DNA of 64,000 nt from Ashinkailepas kermadecensis (lineage: Eukaryota > Arthropoda > Thecostraca > Neolepadidae), in NCBI GenBank assembly GCA_034440615.1, contig JAOTOM010002649.1, forward strand, positions 48,729 through 112,728, read 5' to 3'. Of this stretch, positions 1 to 45,761 are shown piece by piece. How positions within the stretch are numbered: the first letter of the stretch is position 1; each line of letters starts with the position of its first letter. A program made the position numbers and the translations under genes. The notes beneath the pieces are model-generated. The model was given only the letters and a program-made list of their open reading frames with translations. It was not told the origin of the DNA and ran no database searches.

Positions 1-452
1 GCGGGAACGGCCAGAAGACAACAGCTGACCGCCCTGCCGCACCCCCTGCGTCCGGGGCGATGGGAGAGGCCGCACATTGGCGGCCAGCGACACGGCAGAA
101 GACAACAGCTGACCGCCCTGCCGCACCGCTCACTCCCTGCGTCCGGGGCGATGGGAGAGATGCCGCACATTGGCGGCCAGCGACACGGCCAGAAGAGAAC
201 AGCTGACCGCCCTGCCGCACCGCTCACTCCCTGCGTCCGGGGCGATGGGAGAGATGCCGCACATTGGCGGCCAGCGACACGGCCAGAAGACAACAGCTGA
301 CCGCCCTGCCGCACCGCTCACTCCCTGCGTCCGGGGCGATGGGAGAGATGCCGCACATTGGCGGCCAGCGACACGGCCAGAAGACAACAGCTGACCGCCC
401 TGCCGCACCGCTCACTCCCTGCGTCCGGGGCGATGGGAGAGATGCCGCACAT
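1..452. repeat. 94-bp minisatellite, about 4.8 copies, cut by window edge
   Basis: Near-identical 94-bp units, each containing GATGCCGCACATTGG and CTCACTCCCTGCGTCC. Some units carry single-base changes such as AGAGAACA for AGACAACA. The array begins outside the window. Confidence 0.95.
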
Positions 453-1560
453 TTGTGATGGACATGGCTCTGTCGCCAACAAGTGAAGCTTAGTTAACAA
501 ACGTTGATAGTTCACTTCGACTGGAAAGTGTAGTGATGAGTAAGAACTCGTAATTCAAAGCCAGTACGAATACATCATGGAAATAATACATGTTTCGCTT
601 TATCTCGGAATATGACCATTCATTTTGGTATTACTTCCACTCGGTAATCTCGAGAAAATCGCCTTCCCGGCTACACCATGATGGCACATTTGGGGAAATA
701 GTCGGGGAGCGAGGCGACCCGACGAGTGACGGCAGCCATAGGGACACAACTCACTTGTGTTGTCCAACTCACGATTTGTTATTATTCGAGAGCTAAAATC
801 CTTAACGGAGACCTCCATTGCGAGGACATTGCGTATTGATGACATTGCGAGGCACTTCAAGAGTTGAAGACCGTTTGTGAGTCTTCTCCAAGCGAATGTG
901 TTGTTGATGATTTTCATTTCGGGTTTTCATGAAACAATTTGTCAAGAATATTGTATTTGCATATGAAACGTAAGCTCCATCCTTCACTACGGGGGGGGGG
1001 GGCACACGACATCTGTGAAGGGACACTTAGTTACCTTCGGGTGCACGTGCCCCAAGTGGCCACATGGTAGCTGTGGGCAAGTGTGAAGAAGATACTGAGA
1101 TGTGCAAAATTACGAAACAAATGCGTATTTGCACACACAATTATATTCAATGTGCTAGTTTGTGCCTTGTGTGTTTCAGGTGCTGTTCAATTTGGCACCG
1201 AAAGGCTGCCCGCTTCTCATCTCCCCCTCTCAGCTTGAATACCGAACAACGTACATGAAAGCCATGACAGCTACAGTGGTATTGCCGTAAACAACCTAAG
1301 CAAGATCGATAACACCGCCAGTAGCTTCATATGTATTGATAATATAATTGTTAACCAGATACTTATTCTGCAGGCCAAGCACATATATTCCAAGCACAAT
1401 TCCCAGATCATGGTCATTCGATAGCGCATACGTAGATAGTTTACGGCCAGCCGGCCGCTGGGGTGGGTGGGACTGCGGTATTGATCGGGAAACTGGCGGG
1501 TATTTACGCAGCCGCTGCTGTATTTGTAGCGGGATAAGATAACAGGCCGCCATGGGCAAT
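453..1560. other. No gene recognised
   Basis: Anonymous sequence of mixed composition with a short G run near 990-1002. No conserved protein, RNA or mobile-element signature was seen on either strand. Confidence 0.5.
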
Positions 1561-1564
1561 CATG

Positions 1565-2610
1565 GCTCTGTCCACACCCACACCTGCTGCCGCTGGACTG
1601 TACACCCTGTCGCTACTGTAGCACTGTCCACCTGCTGCCTCCGGACCACCCTGCAGCTACTGTAGCACCATCCACACCCACACCTGCTGCCGCTGGACTG
1701 TACACACTGTCGCTACTGTAGCACTGTCCATACCCGCACCTGCTGCCGCTGGACTGTACACCCTGTCGCTACTGTAGCACTGTCCACCTGCTGCCTCCGG
1801 ACCACCCTGCAGCTACTGTAGCACCGTCCACACCCACACCTGCTGCCGCTGGACTGTACACCCTGTCGCTACTGTAGCACTGTCCACACCCACACCTGCT
1901 GCCGCTGGACTGTACACACTGTCGCTACTGTAGCACCGTCCACACCCGCACCTGCTGCCGCTGGACTGTACACACTGTCGCTACTATAGCACTGTCCACA
2001 CCCACACCTGCTGCCGCTGGACTGTACACACTGTCGCTACTGTAGCACTGTCCATACCCACACCTGCTGCCGCTGGACTGTACACACTGTCGCTACTGTA
2101 GCACTGTCCACACCCACACCTGCTGCCGCTGGACTGTACACACTGTCGCTACTGTAGCACTGTCCACCTGCTGCCTCCAGACCACCCTGCAGCTACTGTA
2201 GCACCGTCCACACCCGCACCTGCTACTGCTGGACTGCACAACCTGCAGCTACTGTAGCACTGTCCACACCCGCACCTGCTGCCGCTGGACTGTACACCCT
2301 GTCGCTACTGTAGCACTACCCAACTGCTGTCTCTGGACCATCCCGCAGCTACTGTAACACTGTCAATCTCGACACATGCTGCCACTGGACCACCCTGCAG
2401 CTGCTGTAGCACTGCCAACCTCGACATATGGTGCCACCGGATCACCCTGCAGCTACTGTAGCACTATCAGCCTCGGCACATGCTGCCACCGGGCACCCTG
2501 CAGCTACTGTAGCACTATCAGCCTCGGCACATGCTGCCACCGGGCACCCTGCAGCTACTGTAGCACTATCAGCCTCGGCACATGCTGCCACCGGACCGCT
2601 TTGCAGCTGT
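1565..2610. repeat. Minisatellite of 51-57-bp units in two subtypes
   Basis: About nineteen tandem units sharing CTACTGTAGCAC and CTGCTGCC. Early units carry GCTGGACTGTACAC; interspersed shorter units carry CTCCGGACCACCCTGCAG. The last five drift to an ATCAGCCTCGGCACATG form of exactly repeated 51-bp units. Confidence 0.93.
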
Positions 2611-2619
2611 ATATGCAAT

Positions 2620-3750
2620 GAAGAACTCTACCGCTTCCTCAGGTACATACTTCCTTCTAATAATTTATTACTCTTGACTGAACATCGTCTGTCCTTTACG
2701 GCCCTCGATTCCCTCCGTAATTCCATCGATAAAGCATAGGGGTTCATCTGGGCTCAGCCCATAAATGGAACAAACCGTGGGAAGCCATAGAGTGAAGGTA
2801 CTCTGTCCATTATACCATAGTAAGCAATAGGAGACTGAAACCACTGATCACGAGTTAGCGATTGATCTCATTAACATAGAGGTCGGAAACACAAAAAGAA
2901 ATAATCAGCTATATTCTCGAACAATTGCAATGAGGGGCTCTACTAACTAGCAAGGGCCCATCATGACCATTCCTGCACAGTGCACACCTACAAGCATCAA
3001 TCCCACCCCATCCATCTCCAATTCCTATTCCCATATGCTGTAGAATTTGGACTTGACACTCCAAGATAATGTCAGTAGTAAATATTTCATTCATCCTATC
3101 CTAAATGAATTCAATGACGGACTCACCGCTTATAATTCACCCGTTTATTCATCAACAAACAGTGTCATTGAAAAGCTGTATTAATACTACCAAACTTACA
3201 ACTATTTATCACCGCTTAGTTATGCTCATTATTATGCCAGGTCTGCCATCTCTATCTTGCTGGTTGGCTTGCGAGACGGGAGCAAAAGCCCGCCGTAACC
3301 CCGGCCAAAGCGGTGCTCGAAGGATACTTAACCAAAGAAGTTTGCATCGAAGATCACGCCTGTCGTTTTAGCCCATATCTTGTGTGTTCAAAGTACCGTA
3401 CACATCAAAACGAACAAAGAAACTTTGGGGCTACGATGGGCACCAAGAGGACTATGGGATTGACGAGCAAGTCCGCTTAGAGAGGCAAGGCTTGCACTGT
3501 CTTATTTATCGCACTTGTTTCCTCAGTTCGTGTACTGAATAATTCATATATTACCGCAATATATCCGACATCAAATGTATTCGTGTACGCAAGATTACTT
3601 CAACGTAATCATCTAAGCATTAGTAAATACCACAAATTATACATATTTCGCCCACTTGGCTTTTTCATTTCCAGCATACATTCAACAAATGCGATCGCAA
3701 AACGAACTGGCCGGAATGATTGCACGGCGACTTCTGTGGCACATAATCTT
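2620..3750. other. No gene recognised
   Basis: AT-rich anonymous DNA between a minisatellite and a (GA)n tract. No open frame resembles a known family. Confidence 0.5.
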
Positions 3751-3990
<240 letters not shown>

Positions 3991-3999
3991 AGATAGAGC

Positions 4000-6170
4000 G
4001 CATTTCGTTTTAGCAAGTTTTCGAGCCTACGTTTTCGATTGACCGGGTTACGTTTCGTTACGTAGTTGGCAACTTATTTCACCAAGTAACATGTATAATA
4101 TTATTCCGTTATTGACGTTTCGGATTGAAACATCAATCCATTTGCAAAATTCACGGTTCTGTACAATGGAAATAGACACACACAAGTATACTTTGAAAAT
4201 AAGTTGAGCACTGGTTTCACACCACCTGTTCTGGCAACATCATCTTGCATTTTACCAGCTCCTGAATGACCATCCATAACACACCTCTGTTCCCTTCTTT
4301 ACTGTTTGCAATGACAATGCTGCACTGGATTGCATTCACATCCCAATGTTTTCCTCCTATTCGCCCTTTTTGTCCACGCTTTATTCCACGGTGACAACGT
4401 GACGTGTGCGCTGACGTGATTGTTCATTTCTGATGTGTGTTCACGTATGTACAAAGACTCGAGCACCGTGAGACGTGCTCGGTCCGAGCATGGCATGATG
4501 ATGGTGTTGCTGTTAGTAAGGTGCTCTCGTGTTAGCGGTGTTTGGTGGTAGTGTGTCATCTGTTCTTTTGGTGCTTCATCTCTGAGGTGCATTGTGAGTC
4601 TTCTTGAAAGTGATGTGATGGTATCAATGTAACTTACTGCACGAAAACATTTTCCGTATGAACATGAAAGTTTCTAACTACATTGGTACGCTTTTGTTTT
4701 TCTTTGTTGTCCTAAATATTTATTTTCATCAGAAGGTTACAGCTTTTCATGTTTTTGTAGTAGATGACGAGATTTAGCTGATTTTTTTTTTGGTGCATGT
4801 GATGTGTGTCATAATGCCCTGCGTGAGTCTCTCATCCACCGTATAAGTAGATCTCATGTAATTTCGATAGTAGAGGTGGATGATGTTTGTTCGATCTATA
4901 TGTGTCTGGTTGGTGTTCCTGTTCATGTGTTTCTTGATTTCGTCAACAACCTGTGTTTGTGTAGCCATTGTTCACTAAAATCTGCTTCAGCCTGTCGATT
5001 TTCGCCTGTAGAAGTTGGTAAAAATAACAATTTCGAATTGTTCTCTTCACAAAGGCACGTAGGACTCCGTGTCTTTCGGGACATTCCCTTTTTGCGTTAA
5101 TGACTAAACCAATGTTGGACGGTTTTCGGTATACTGAGCTACATCATCTTTGGTCAGTACGGCTTACAAAGTACATCTAGAAACTTAATCTTCTCATCTA
5201 TTGGCGTTTCGGATGTGAAGCTTAGAACTTAGTTTTCCTCTAATTTTGAGATGTGTTCAGTGAGGTGTGGTCCCTGTCCCGCACCTCAACAAAGCGATCA
5301 TCAACATGCCTGTGGTAGGTATTAGGCGCAGCAGACGGGTCAGACAAAACAACGATTTCCAGATGGCACGTGCAAAAGCTCGCAAAGGGGCGACCTAATG
5401 GGATGCCTATTGCCATTCATTCTTTTTGCCGATGCAGTTGCCCATCTGGCCCACGGAAGAGAGACTCCATGGTGCACGCACTTAGCAGTGTCTCGAGAAT
5501 GTTGAGCGACAACTGCAGTGGGGTTAGCGTTCGATTAGGACTGGCATGCACGATAATGCTCTTGATGGTTGTCTCCATTGGGACGTTGGTGAAAAGACTG
5601 TTCACGTGGAATGGATGTGTGCTGTCGATGTGGGGATTTAGTCCTTAAAATATCGATAAGCTCATCGACAGAGTCAGGGCGGTGTTTTGCGAGTACATGC
5701 GGTGAAACAAAAAAACTATTGAGGTTTTTGACTAGTCTACTTGAGTCGTGGTTGTGCCTTGAGAAATTGCAGGCCTAAATGGATTGTCGTTTGCATGAGT
5801 CTTCACATTGCCATATGCAAGTCCGGGAGCGTACTTCCCAACGATCTTGGAGAAGTGCACACCCCCGATTACCGCATTAACTGATGCGATCGCTCTATTT
5901 CTTTTGCCTTTGGGCTGTCTGTAGGATGTTTTTGATGTGGTCAAACTTAGATTTGTCGCTGAGGAGCTCCTCCATCTTATGTACGTATTCATGTCGGTCC
6001 AAAATAGCAAACACAGAAGACTTACCAGCCTTTGATATAATGAACATTTCATTTTCACGAAGCCGTTTGCCGGCTTCGCGGAGAGCTTCTGTGAGTACTT
6101 TGCTTTTCGTACTCCCCCACCCCCCATTTTTGAACTTTCCCCACGAGCAGGTTCTTAAGGCGGAGATCAA
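4000..6170 (-). mobile_element. Penelope-like retroelement, degenerate RT and GIY-YIG coding region
   Basis: Read on the minus strand from about 6170 down, the pieces appear in family order. They are LRENEMFIISKAG and HKMEELLSDKSKF, then GGVHFSKIVGKYAPG with YGNVKTHANDNPFRP (RT start), SLFTNVPMETTI, MAIGIPLGRPFASF, the catalytic HRHVDDRFVEV, the LLSKLHEI/TYTVDERL linker, and the GIY-YIG tail MHLRDEAPKEQ with TREHLTNSNTI and VLESLYIREH. Penelope-like elements couple this RT to a GIY-YIG endonuclease. The frame is broken several times, so the copy is inactive. The 3' untranslated part extends to about 4000, where (GA)n begins. Confidence 0.82.
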
Positions 6171-6559
6171 CTTGAACCTTCTCTTGATTTTGGAGTTGGA
6201 GTAAATTCTGCTATAGTAATTCTAATTCCGCCTTTTTATGGATCAAATCACATCTATATTGTAAGTGACAGCTCAGTCCAAGACTTAAAAGCAGGTTTTG
6301 GTTCGCATATAAGTATTCTTATATGCAAACCATTCTTTAACTAAAACCATTCATTCTTATATTCTTACATACTTCCTCCATATAAGCGGGGGTTTCGTGG
6401 GGATTTTGATTCCATCTGCATTCCGAGGTATTCCGCCTTTATTTCAAGCTGATGGCTTATCTTTTCTCTAGTTTGTATCGGCTGGTGGTATATGATTTCC
6501 CATGTAGCCTCTTCAATTCAGCGCTAAGTTCAGTAGTTTAGCTAAGTTCCTGCAGCAAG

Positions 6560-7470
6560 CTACATCGACCCTTTCAAGAAGACTCAAAATGCACCTCAGA
6601 GATGGAGCACCAAAAGAACACGTGACACCCTGCCATCGAACACAGCTCACACGAGAACACCTTACTAACACCACCTCCATCATCACGTTATGGCCGGTCC
6701 GAGCACATCTCATGGTGCTCGAGTCTTTGCACATACGTGAAACACAGACCATAGCTAAACAAACAAGTCAGCACATCCGTCACGTTGTCACTATGGAATA
6801 ACGCATGAACAAAAAGGGCGGGTGGGTAGGAAAAAACCGTTGGGATGTGAATGCGATCCACTGCACCATTGTCATTGAAATTAGTTAAGATGGGAATAGA
6901 CTTGTGATATGAGTGGCCATCCAGGAACTGATGTAAGATGATGTAGAACTGAAAAGTTGCCAGAAGAACTGTTCTGGCAACATGCAAGATGATGTTGCCA
7001 GAACAGCTCCTGTGAAACCAGTGTTCAGCTTCTTTTTTATGCATACCTGTGTATGTTTATACAACATTGTCATTTAGTATGACCTTCTCACTGAATTTAG
7101 GAAAAACAATATTGCCAAAAATACTGTACTTTAGAGCCATTAAGCAATCGTGCACGGCATTTCATCAGAATCACTGGAGAATCACAGACTCTTTTAGTTT
7201 TAGGGAGGTCATATTAAATGCCACTGTTGTATATTAGCATGGTCTTTGCAGCCGCACTGAAGAATATACAACGCTGAGTGTATTTATTTGCATTGTACAG
7301 AGCGGTGTGTTTTGAATGTGGATTCAAGCTTGAGCACGAAAGGTCAATAACCAAATACCGCTATGCATGTCGCTGGGTGAACTAATTTACCAAGTACCTA
7401 TCGAAACGAAGAAACAACCCTTTCAATCGAAAACCTAGACCGAAAACTTGCTAAAGCCAAATGCTCTCTT
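6560..7470 (+). mobile_element. Penelope-like retroelement, 3' fragment in opposite orientation
   Basis: This plus-strand copy encodes MHLRDGAPKEHVTPCHRTQL and VLESLHIRE, the same GIY-YIG tail as the minus-strand element. Its 3' flank matches the reverse complement of 4000-4300, for instance GATGATGTTGCCAGAACAG and the ATCGAAAAC and GAAAACTTGCTAAA words. It ends just before the (CT)n tract at 7517. The N-terminal RT is missing, so this is a 5'-truncated copy. Confidence 0.78.
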
Positions 7471-7514
7471 CTCTTTAACAGTCAATGCGTGAAAGAAGAT
7501 GTCTTGTCAAGATA

Positions 7515-7802
<288 letters not shown>

Positions 7803-7817
7803 TAGTACATAAATGCA

Positions 7818-7873
7818 TATACATATATATATATAAATATATATATATGTGTGTGTGTGTATATATATATATC
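7818..7873. repeat. Compound (AT)n/(GT)n microsatellite
   Basis: Alternating ATAT, AAATAT and GTGTGT runs directly after the (CT)n tract. Confidence 0.9.
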
Positions 7874-8164
7874 GTTATTACATCCATTAACATGGATTCG
7901 GTGATGCTCCTGCTTGCAGTGTCCTCACACCTACGTATAAATGTAGCTGTTGGGTTGGCTTCAGTTGGAGTGTTTGCTTGGTGTTTTTCTATGTAGCGTG
8001 CTTGATGGTTGCATGGGATTTCGATTGATGGCATGCCGCAGATGCTCGGTGTATCTCAGCCATATGGGGCACTGACTTTCCCCCACATGTTTGTCTCCAC
8101 AGGGCTCACAGTTTAGTTCGCAAACTATGTTTGTTTGCGTGGCATTTGACGCTGAGACCGGCAT
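7874..8164 (-). mobile_element. Second retroelement remnant with GIY-YIG-like tail
   Basis: On the minus strand the frame reads TNIVCELNCEPCGDKHVGES then RYTEHLRHAINR, resembling the C-P-C…Y-V-G-E-T core of GIY-YIG endonucleases of Penelope-like elements. It differs from the neighbouring element, so it is a separate family or insertion. It runs through a frameshift into the microsatellites at 7818-7873. Confidence 0.5.
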
Positions 8165-10250
8165 GGCAGGAGTGACAGTATTTGTCGCCAGTGCTACATT
8201 TCAGTGGTTCCAGACCGGAAGGGACCAGGTTAATTTGTAGGTTATTAGGTTGTTAGGTGGTTAGGCTAGTGGTATGGTGGTGGGTTGCTGTAACCCATTC
8301 TGTGTTACAGACCGAAGCCCACTCTGGAATCGTTCCTCATCTCGCCACTGTCCCCAGACCTATCATCACACTTATGATCGGCAGCCATTCAACAATGCTA
8401 AAAAGGAAGGTGCAGTAACACTGCACCTTAGCTTCCGTCAGAAATCTGCTGCCCACTGATGACTCGGAGAGCCATCTCCCCCTGAGTTCCTGGGCCGGAT
8501 CACACTGCGCCTTCGCCTAGAGTATGGTCTTCAAATCTAAGTTGATTGACATGTCGAAATGCAGCGTCCATAATTATAAATTACCGTGGTGCCTGTGAAA
8601 TACAATTGTACGAGAAAATGCACGCTCCAGTCTGCAATCCAGACCTTTTCAAGAAAATAGCTCTATTCCTTCTGCAATCATCGAAAAGCATGGAATCAAG
8701 CGTTACAAATCCTGCCATTGAAATCCTGACCATCCCCGGTCTCAAAGTGCGGCGGACAGACCGTCGCGCTGACACCGGGCGGCGGGCAGACTGCTGCCTG
8801 GACACCGAATGACGAACAGCCCGTACGCTCCCGATTTGCTGCTTCGCGTATCATGCACACATGCCACCTAGCGGCCTGTAGGAGAACTGCAAATTCGCCA
8901 ACAATCCGCAACTCTCCGTCGACCAGCTGGCCATCTGGCGGATGTGTCCTAGAAGAGGAGGGCCTGTAAGGATGTAGCAAATCTACAGCAATGCGAACAG
9001 CCACAAAATCACCAATTAGTCCATTTCCCTTCGCAGACAACATGTGCACTAATGCTGGATGTGTTGTGTGCATGTGTTGAAGAACTCACCACTAAGACTT
9101 GTGGCACCTTTGTATGCAATAGTTGCCACAAACAAAACTTAAACTCCCCTTGACTTCTTACATTCGCCGTAAGCCTCGTCGTACCCGGGATGAGAGCCAA
9201 TGTCATACGCAGTTCCGCGTGGTGCGCAACATCACCTTTAGCTCTTCAGATGGGGAAGTGCTGCCATAAATCACTTTCTTCTAACAAATAATGCGAATTC
9301 TTGAAGGCAAAAACATCGGGATGGAACGAAACGAATTCCATTGAAATTTAAAGATCAGATCCCATGCTAAGTGAAGAGATGAGGGAATGAAATATGGCGG
9401 GAAGATTCCAATGACTCAATCGCATCAAATTGAAGTCAGCTTAGTTCTGTGCAATCACTAAAGGGAACTGTTGTCTACACCTGAGCCTAGACGTAGTCAG
9501 GCTTCGATCTCGTCCGCACTCACGGTCGAATAAAATCGTCCTGGGACTAAAACCTTCAGCCACCGGAATGCTTAGAGCCATTGAGGAAACAATGAACAAA
9601 GTGGTGTTGCTACACGTTGGGGAGAACATAAGGAAAAGAAACAAAAGAGATAATGTTCGGTGGTAGTGCAAATTGACATAGTTTGTGGCGCAAAGGGACA
9701 GGAGCTCCTAAATCTGCCTTTTCGAACACTTTACGAAGAGATTCATTGTCAATAACTTGTTTCATGCACTATGGTATTGCAGTTGTGTTTTTGTGACACA
9801 AAATGGCATCAAAAGACGCTGACGTAATATAAAAATGGTTATTCGGAAAATTATTTGCAATGCTATGTTTCCCAAACGGTGGCACAAATCAGGTAGGTCC
9901 CGACAGCAGGCCTAACTCACAGCCTGATTACAGACTACAGACAATGGTGAACTGCCGACGCCAGATGTCACTGTTAGACATAAAATAGATGGCAGCACCA
10001 GTAGTGAGTCCTGTAGTGTTCTGCATTCATATCCCAAGAGCAAGACTAAGAGCTTATGCCTCAGGGATTTCGGTATTCTGGTTATTCCTCGGCTGTTAGG
10101 TGTCCTTTCCAGTCGGGACTGCCATTTCCAGCTGGCATGGGCATTCGGGCTCTCTGGCGGGCCCTTTCTTGTCTTCACGCCTTGCCAGCCCTCAGGGTGG
10201 ACGCTTCGGGTATCAAGGGCTCTATCCACACGAACTGTTAGATGCATGCT
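8165..10250. other. No gene recognised
   Basis: Anonymous DNA. It contains a perfect 10-bp hairpin at 8407-8429 and a short GC-rich patch near 8740-8960. Several open frames up to 125 codons show no recognisable domain. Confidence 0.45.
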
Positions 10251-11370
10251 AATTTGTATTCGCCTATATCTCTACGCCTACGACTTGAGGGGCCCTTGCG
10301 GGTCCCTCGAGGCGGTCGCCTGGAGCGGCCCTTCGGATCCGTCATGGGACGGCTGCCCCCTTCACCATCCCCCTTAGCTACTCTACTCATTTTTAGCAGC
10401 CCGGGATCCCTCCATGAGCTCAGATGCCCTTTATATCGCACCGGATATCCCCCACTTCGGCCAGGGCTGTCTTCGTGTCTCGGGGCCTCTTCCTCAGCCT
10501 GAGGCCCGCTGTCAGCTCTGGGTCCCTTTCTATCAGCGTGAGCCAAAGCCAACCCAGTGGCTCTGTACTTCTGGCTCGGGACCCCTCCGTCAACTAGGGT
10601 CCCCTACGTCGGTTCAGGGGCCGCCTACGTGTGCTCAGGGGCCCGATAGGTGGGCTCAGGGCCTTCTCCGTCCGGCCGGAGACCACTCTTTCAACAGCTG
10701 GGCCTCCTCTATCAGGCCAGGGCGTGGGCAGTGTGCGGCGTGGGCCCGGGCACCCTTCATGCCGGCTCTGGGTTCTCTCCAACGGTCCGGGGTTCTTCCG
10801 CGGCTAATAGTCCTCTTGGTCGGTTCAGGGGCCCTCTTCACGACTCACAACCCTCTGCATCCGGTTGGAGGCTTCATTAAACAGCTTGGGTCCCCTCTAT
10901 CAGGCCAGAACCACTTATACGGCTTGGGCCCCATCCGTCGGCCCAGGGACACTGTGTAACGGCCCGAGGTCGTCTCCCGCAACTAAGGGCCATCTCTGTC
11001 GTCTCAGGGGCCCTCTCTAACGACCCAGATCCTATTCCAGTAGACCGGAGGCCCATTTCCAAACGTGTGGCCCCTCCAAAGGATCACGGGCCCTTTCTTC
11101 GGCTTGGATGTCACAGTCATCCCAGGGACCCTTCACATTAGCTTGGGGCTTTCCGTCACCCCGGGGGCCAATCCAACGATCCAGGGCCCTCTGTCGATCT
11201 AGAAACCCTTTACATTGGCCCAGCCCAGGGCCCTCAAGAGCTGCCCGTGGGCACTCTCCGTTGATTCGGGCCATCTTCATCGACCCAGAACCCTCTCCAT
11301 CAGCCCGGGCCCCTTTCGTCGGCCCAGGGACCATTGCGGCCCCTGTGCTTACTCTTTGAAGGCGGTCGCC
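10250..11370. repeat. Degenerate GC-rich minisatellite with about 30-36-bp units
   Basis: Units repeat the pattern GGCCC plus CTCTCCGTCGGCYCAGG, with heavy drift in length and sequence. The 181-codon plus frame in it is a by-product of the array. It is old compared with the near-identical arrays elsewhere. Confidence 0.75.
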
Positions 11371-12337
11371 TGGGTGCCTCCGCGAACCCTCCCTGGCCTG
11401 CTTCGTCCCCCTCCCCAAGTTAAGCCACGGGGGGGGCTGAGAAATAAACGCCATCAGCTCAAAGCCTGGTTTCTCTGGTGGCGTAACCATTGGCCCAATA
11501 GTTAGATGAAAATGATTGGAATCTGGATGTAATGATAGTCTGCAGCTCCTAAATGGATGCAAATCTTCAAGTATGCTGCCTCCCCTTACTAGCAAGACCG
11601 CCTCCTAATGCTAGATATGGCCCCCCCCCCCACACGAAAGGCCGACTACCCCTCAGGAAGCGGGAGGCCGCTTCCCTCGCGAATACCCAGCTGCGCCTCC
11701 CAAGAAGCTGCCGGCCGCCTCAGCCATCAAGGGTCGCGCTTCCGACCAAGTAGCGCCACCATCCACTTAAAGGTGCCGCTCCCAGGGAACCTCTTTCTCT
11801 CCGGTTTGATAACTTCCTGAATCCTACTCTGATTCCCATGAGTGGAACTGTAACAAGATCAGAAGTTTGAAGTTTGAAGTTAAGGTAGTATGTGTTGTTA
11901 CTTTCGCTGCCATGGTTACTCATGATAATCGCATTGTGCAAGACATATCGCAGCTTAGCCAATGAGGACCAGGTGCGTGCCATCGTCTGCCTTCATCTGT
12001 CGGATTTGACAATTTCTTGGTCCAAGAGGTTTTTTGGAAGATCAATTTAAACTGTTTATCACGATATGGGATGCTGTCGCGATAAATTTGCGGCGCTAAA
12101 TATGTCGGGATAAATTAAAGCTGCTTTAGTCATGGCGCGATGACTTGGGATAACTAGTACGTATGCTATGACGCATGACATATCATGCCGTGAACTTCAG
12201 GAAAACATGCCGAATTCTGAAGTAAGATATGAGTGTCCATGCGCTACTATGGATAATCATGCATGGCCTGGCCAAGACCATCTACGTGACATAACCTAGG
12301 GTCAGGATTGTGACAGCCAATATCGAACTGAAGAGGA
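11371..12337. other. No gene recognised; upstream of transporter
   Basis: Mixed composition with a poly-C run near 11620. No exon with consistent splice signals was found. Any regulatory region of the transporter would lie here. Confidence 0.4.
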
Positions 12338-12350
12338 AAAATATATACTA
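12338..12350 (+). promoter_or_regulatory. TATA-like element upstream of the transporter
   Basis: AAAATATATACTA is the only TATA-like string in the 500 bp before the first exon. It would place a transcription start near 12370-12380 and give a 5' leader of about 480 bases. This is position and motif only; the first exon could instead be preceded by an untranslated exon further upstream. Confidence 0.3.
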
Positions 12351-12855
12351 AGCTTCGTTCCACCGAACCGTTTGGTTCTTGATCTATTCCTGACCAACCA
12401 AGAGGTCGATGCTTGGCACCGTCTCCACCACGGCGCGGATTAAAACAGCTGAATCGACAAACAACAACCACGTGGTGCATTAATGTACCGACTGTGGACA
12501 CACCACACACTCCACAACCACAGCCATCCGATTCGCCGAACCCAGAGTCGCGTGACTGAGCGTGATGACGCACTTCCCTCCGGCGAGAGCCGTCGCAGCC
12601 AGCGGTGACGCAGTCGGCGTCGATGACGCCGCCGGCCATCGATTTTCCAGAACCGACGGCGGCCGGAGGTACGCATGCTCGTGGCTGTGCCAGTCAGGTC
12701 GAGCCGTCAACAGAATAGTACGCTGTCGGCCTCGGTGGGAGTGGGTGGCCACCGGTCTGCACACGCTACATCGCCGCACGCCAGCCCTCGACACGACCGC
12801 CGTCGGCCGTCCGCCAGTGTCGCCGGCCGTCCACCCCGCGCCGCTCGCCGCACCC

Positions 12856-44577
<31,722 letters not shown>

Positions 44578-45160
44578 GCAATGACCCGCGCAGCGCCCAG
44601 CCCACCTGCAGCGGCCCACAGCCCATAGCCCACAGCCCGCAGTCCGGAGTCCACAGACAGGAGCTACCGCACATGGCAGTAGCCAATATTTTATCCGCCG
44701 GTCCTACAGCCAGGCGTTCCCGACGCAATGGCGACTCTCCAGTCGCGGTTACAATGTCGTGCATCGAGTCTGGATGCGCTGTGGGCGCGCGACGCCCGCA
44801 GGCCTGTCGAACGGTGTCTAGTTGTAGACGCGTCTGGTGCTCGTGCTCGTGATGTGCCGCCGGTTGTGATAGAACTGAGTGAATCCGGTGCCTGTGTTCC
44901 ATATCCCAGCCAGCACAGTCGCCCCTGCAGGCCAACCCGTGAAGGCCAACCCGTGTGCGGTGCGCATCTTCGCAATTGTAGACACGTCGCGGCTCATCTC
45001 GACCGTTGGAAACCGCAGCCGGCCTGTCACAATCGTGTAGAGCGCCTGTGGTTCCATTTCCAGTACGTACATCAACAGACGACTGACGGGACAGCTGGTG
45101 TTGTAGGCTACGCTCCGTGATGCAAAGTGAGGTAGTGATTGTGTTGCCATGTCTGCCAAA
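44578..45160 (+). other. Probable 3' untranslated region and flank
   Basis: GC-rich, low-repeat sequence directly after the transporter stop. It begins with alternating CCCAGCCC/CACAGCCC-type words. No AATAAA or ATTAAA was found in the first 600 bases, so the cleavage site is unknown. Base composition drops to AT-rich near 45160, which may mark the transcript end. Confidence 0.4.
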
Positions 45161-45761
45161 TTGAGGTAAACTGAGGGAGTTGTGGCATAGCAGCAGTATC
45201 AGTCCGTGTTGTAACCCTAGACGACATGGTAATAAGCCAAGGATGAGCTTATGACCAAATTATCAGGCGAGAATAGAAAAATGCAACACATTGATCCCAG
45301 ATCGGTTCAGCAGGTCAATTTTGGATTTCGTCTGAAAAGAAAATGGTGGTGCATGATTGGGTTCTTAATTAATTTACTTAAAAGGCTGGGTAGATTCATT
45401 GCAAAGCATATTCACTAATAGTGCTCCAAGCTATAAATCGATATCAGATCTGGTTAATGTGAACATTAACTGAATCTGGTTAATGTGACAATATGACCAA
45501 AAACATCCCAAGGCTGCACGTGTTACGGATGTCCTAGTGGCCAAAATATGGGCTATTGCAAAGTAAAACTTGGTAGATTAGGTTTTACCAGGATAATTTT
45601 ACACACCAATCCAGTTCGAAATATTGGCAGAGGCACGACGTTTTTTTGTTGTTGTTAAAATTTAGGATTTCCTTTTATTCGATGTTTGATGTTATAATGT
45701 TTCTGATTATGTTTGTTACATAGTACACATTTGTGTTTTCTGTTAGTCCATTGCTTTTTCC

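Noticed and set aside
10242..10959. 181-codon plus-strand frame
   Set aside because: It lies in a degenerate GC-rich minisatellite, with no domain and similarly open antisense frames.
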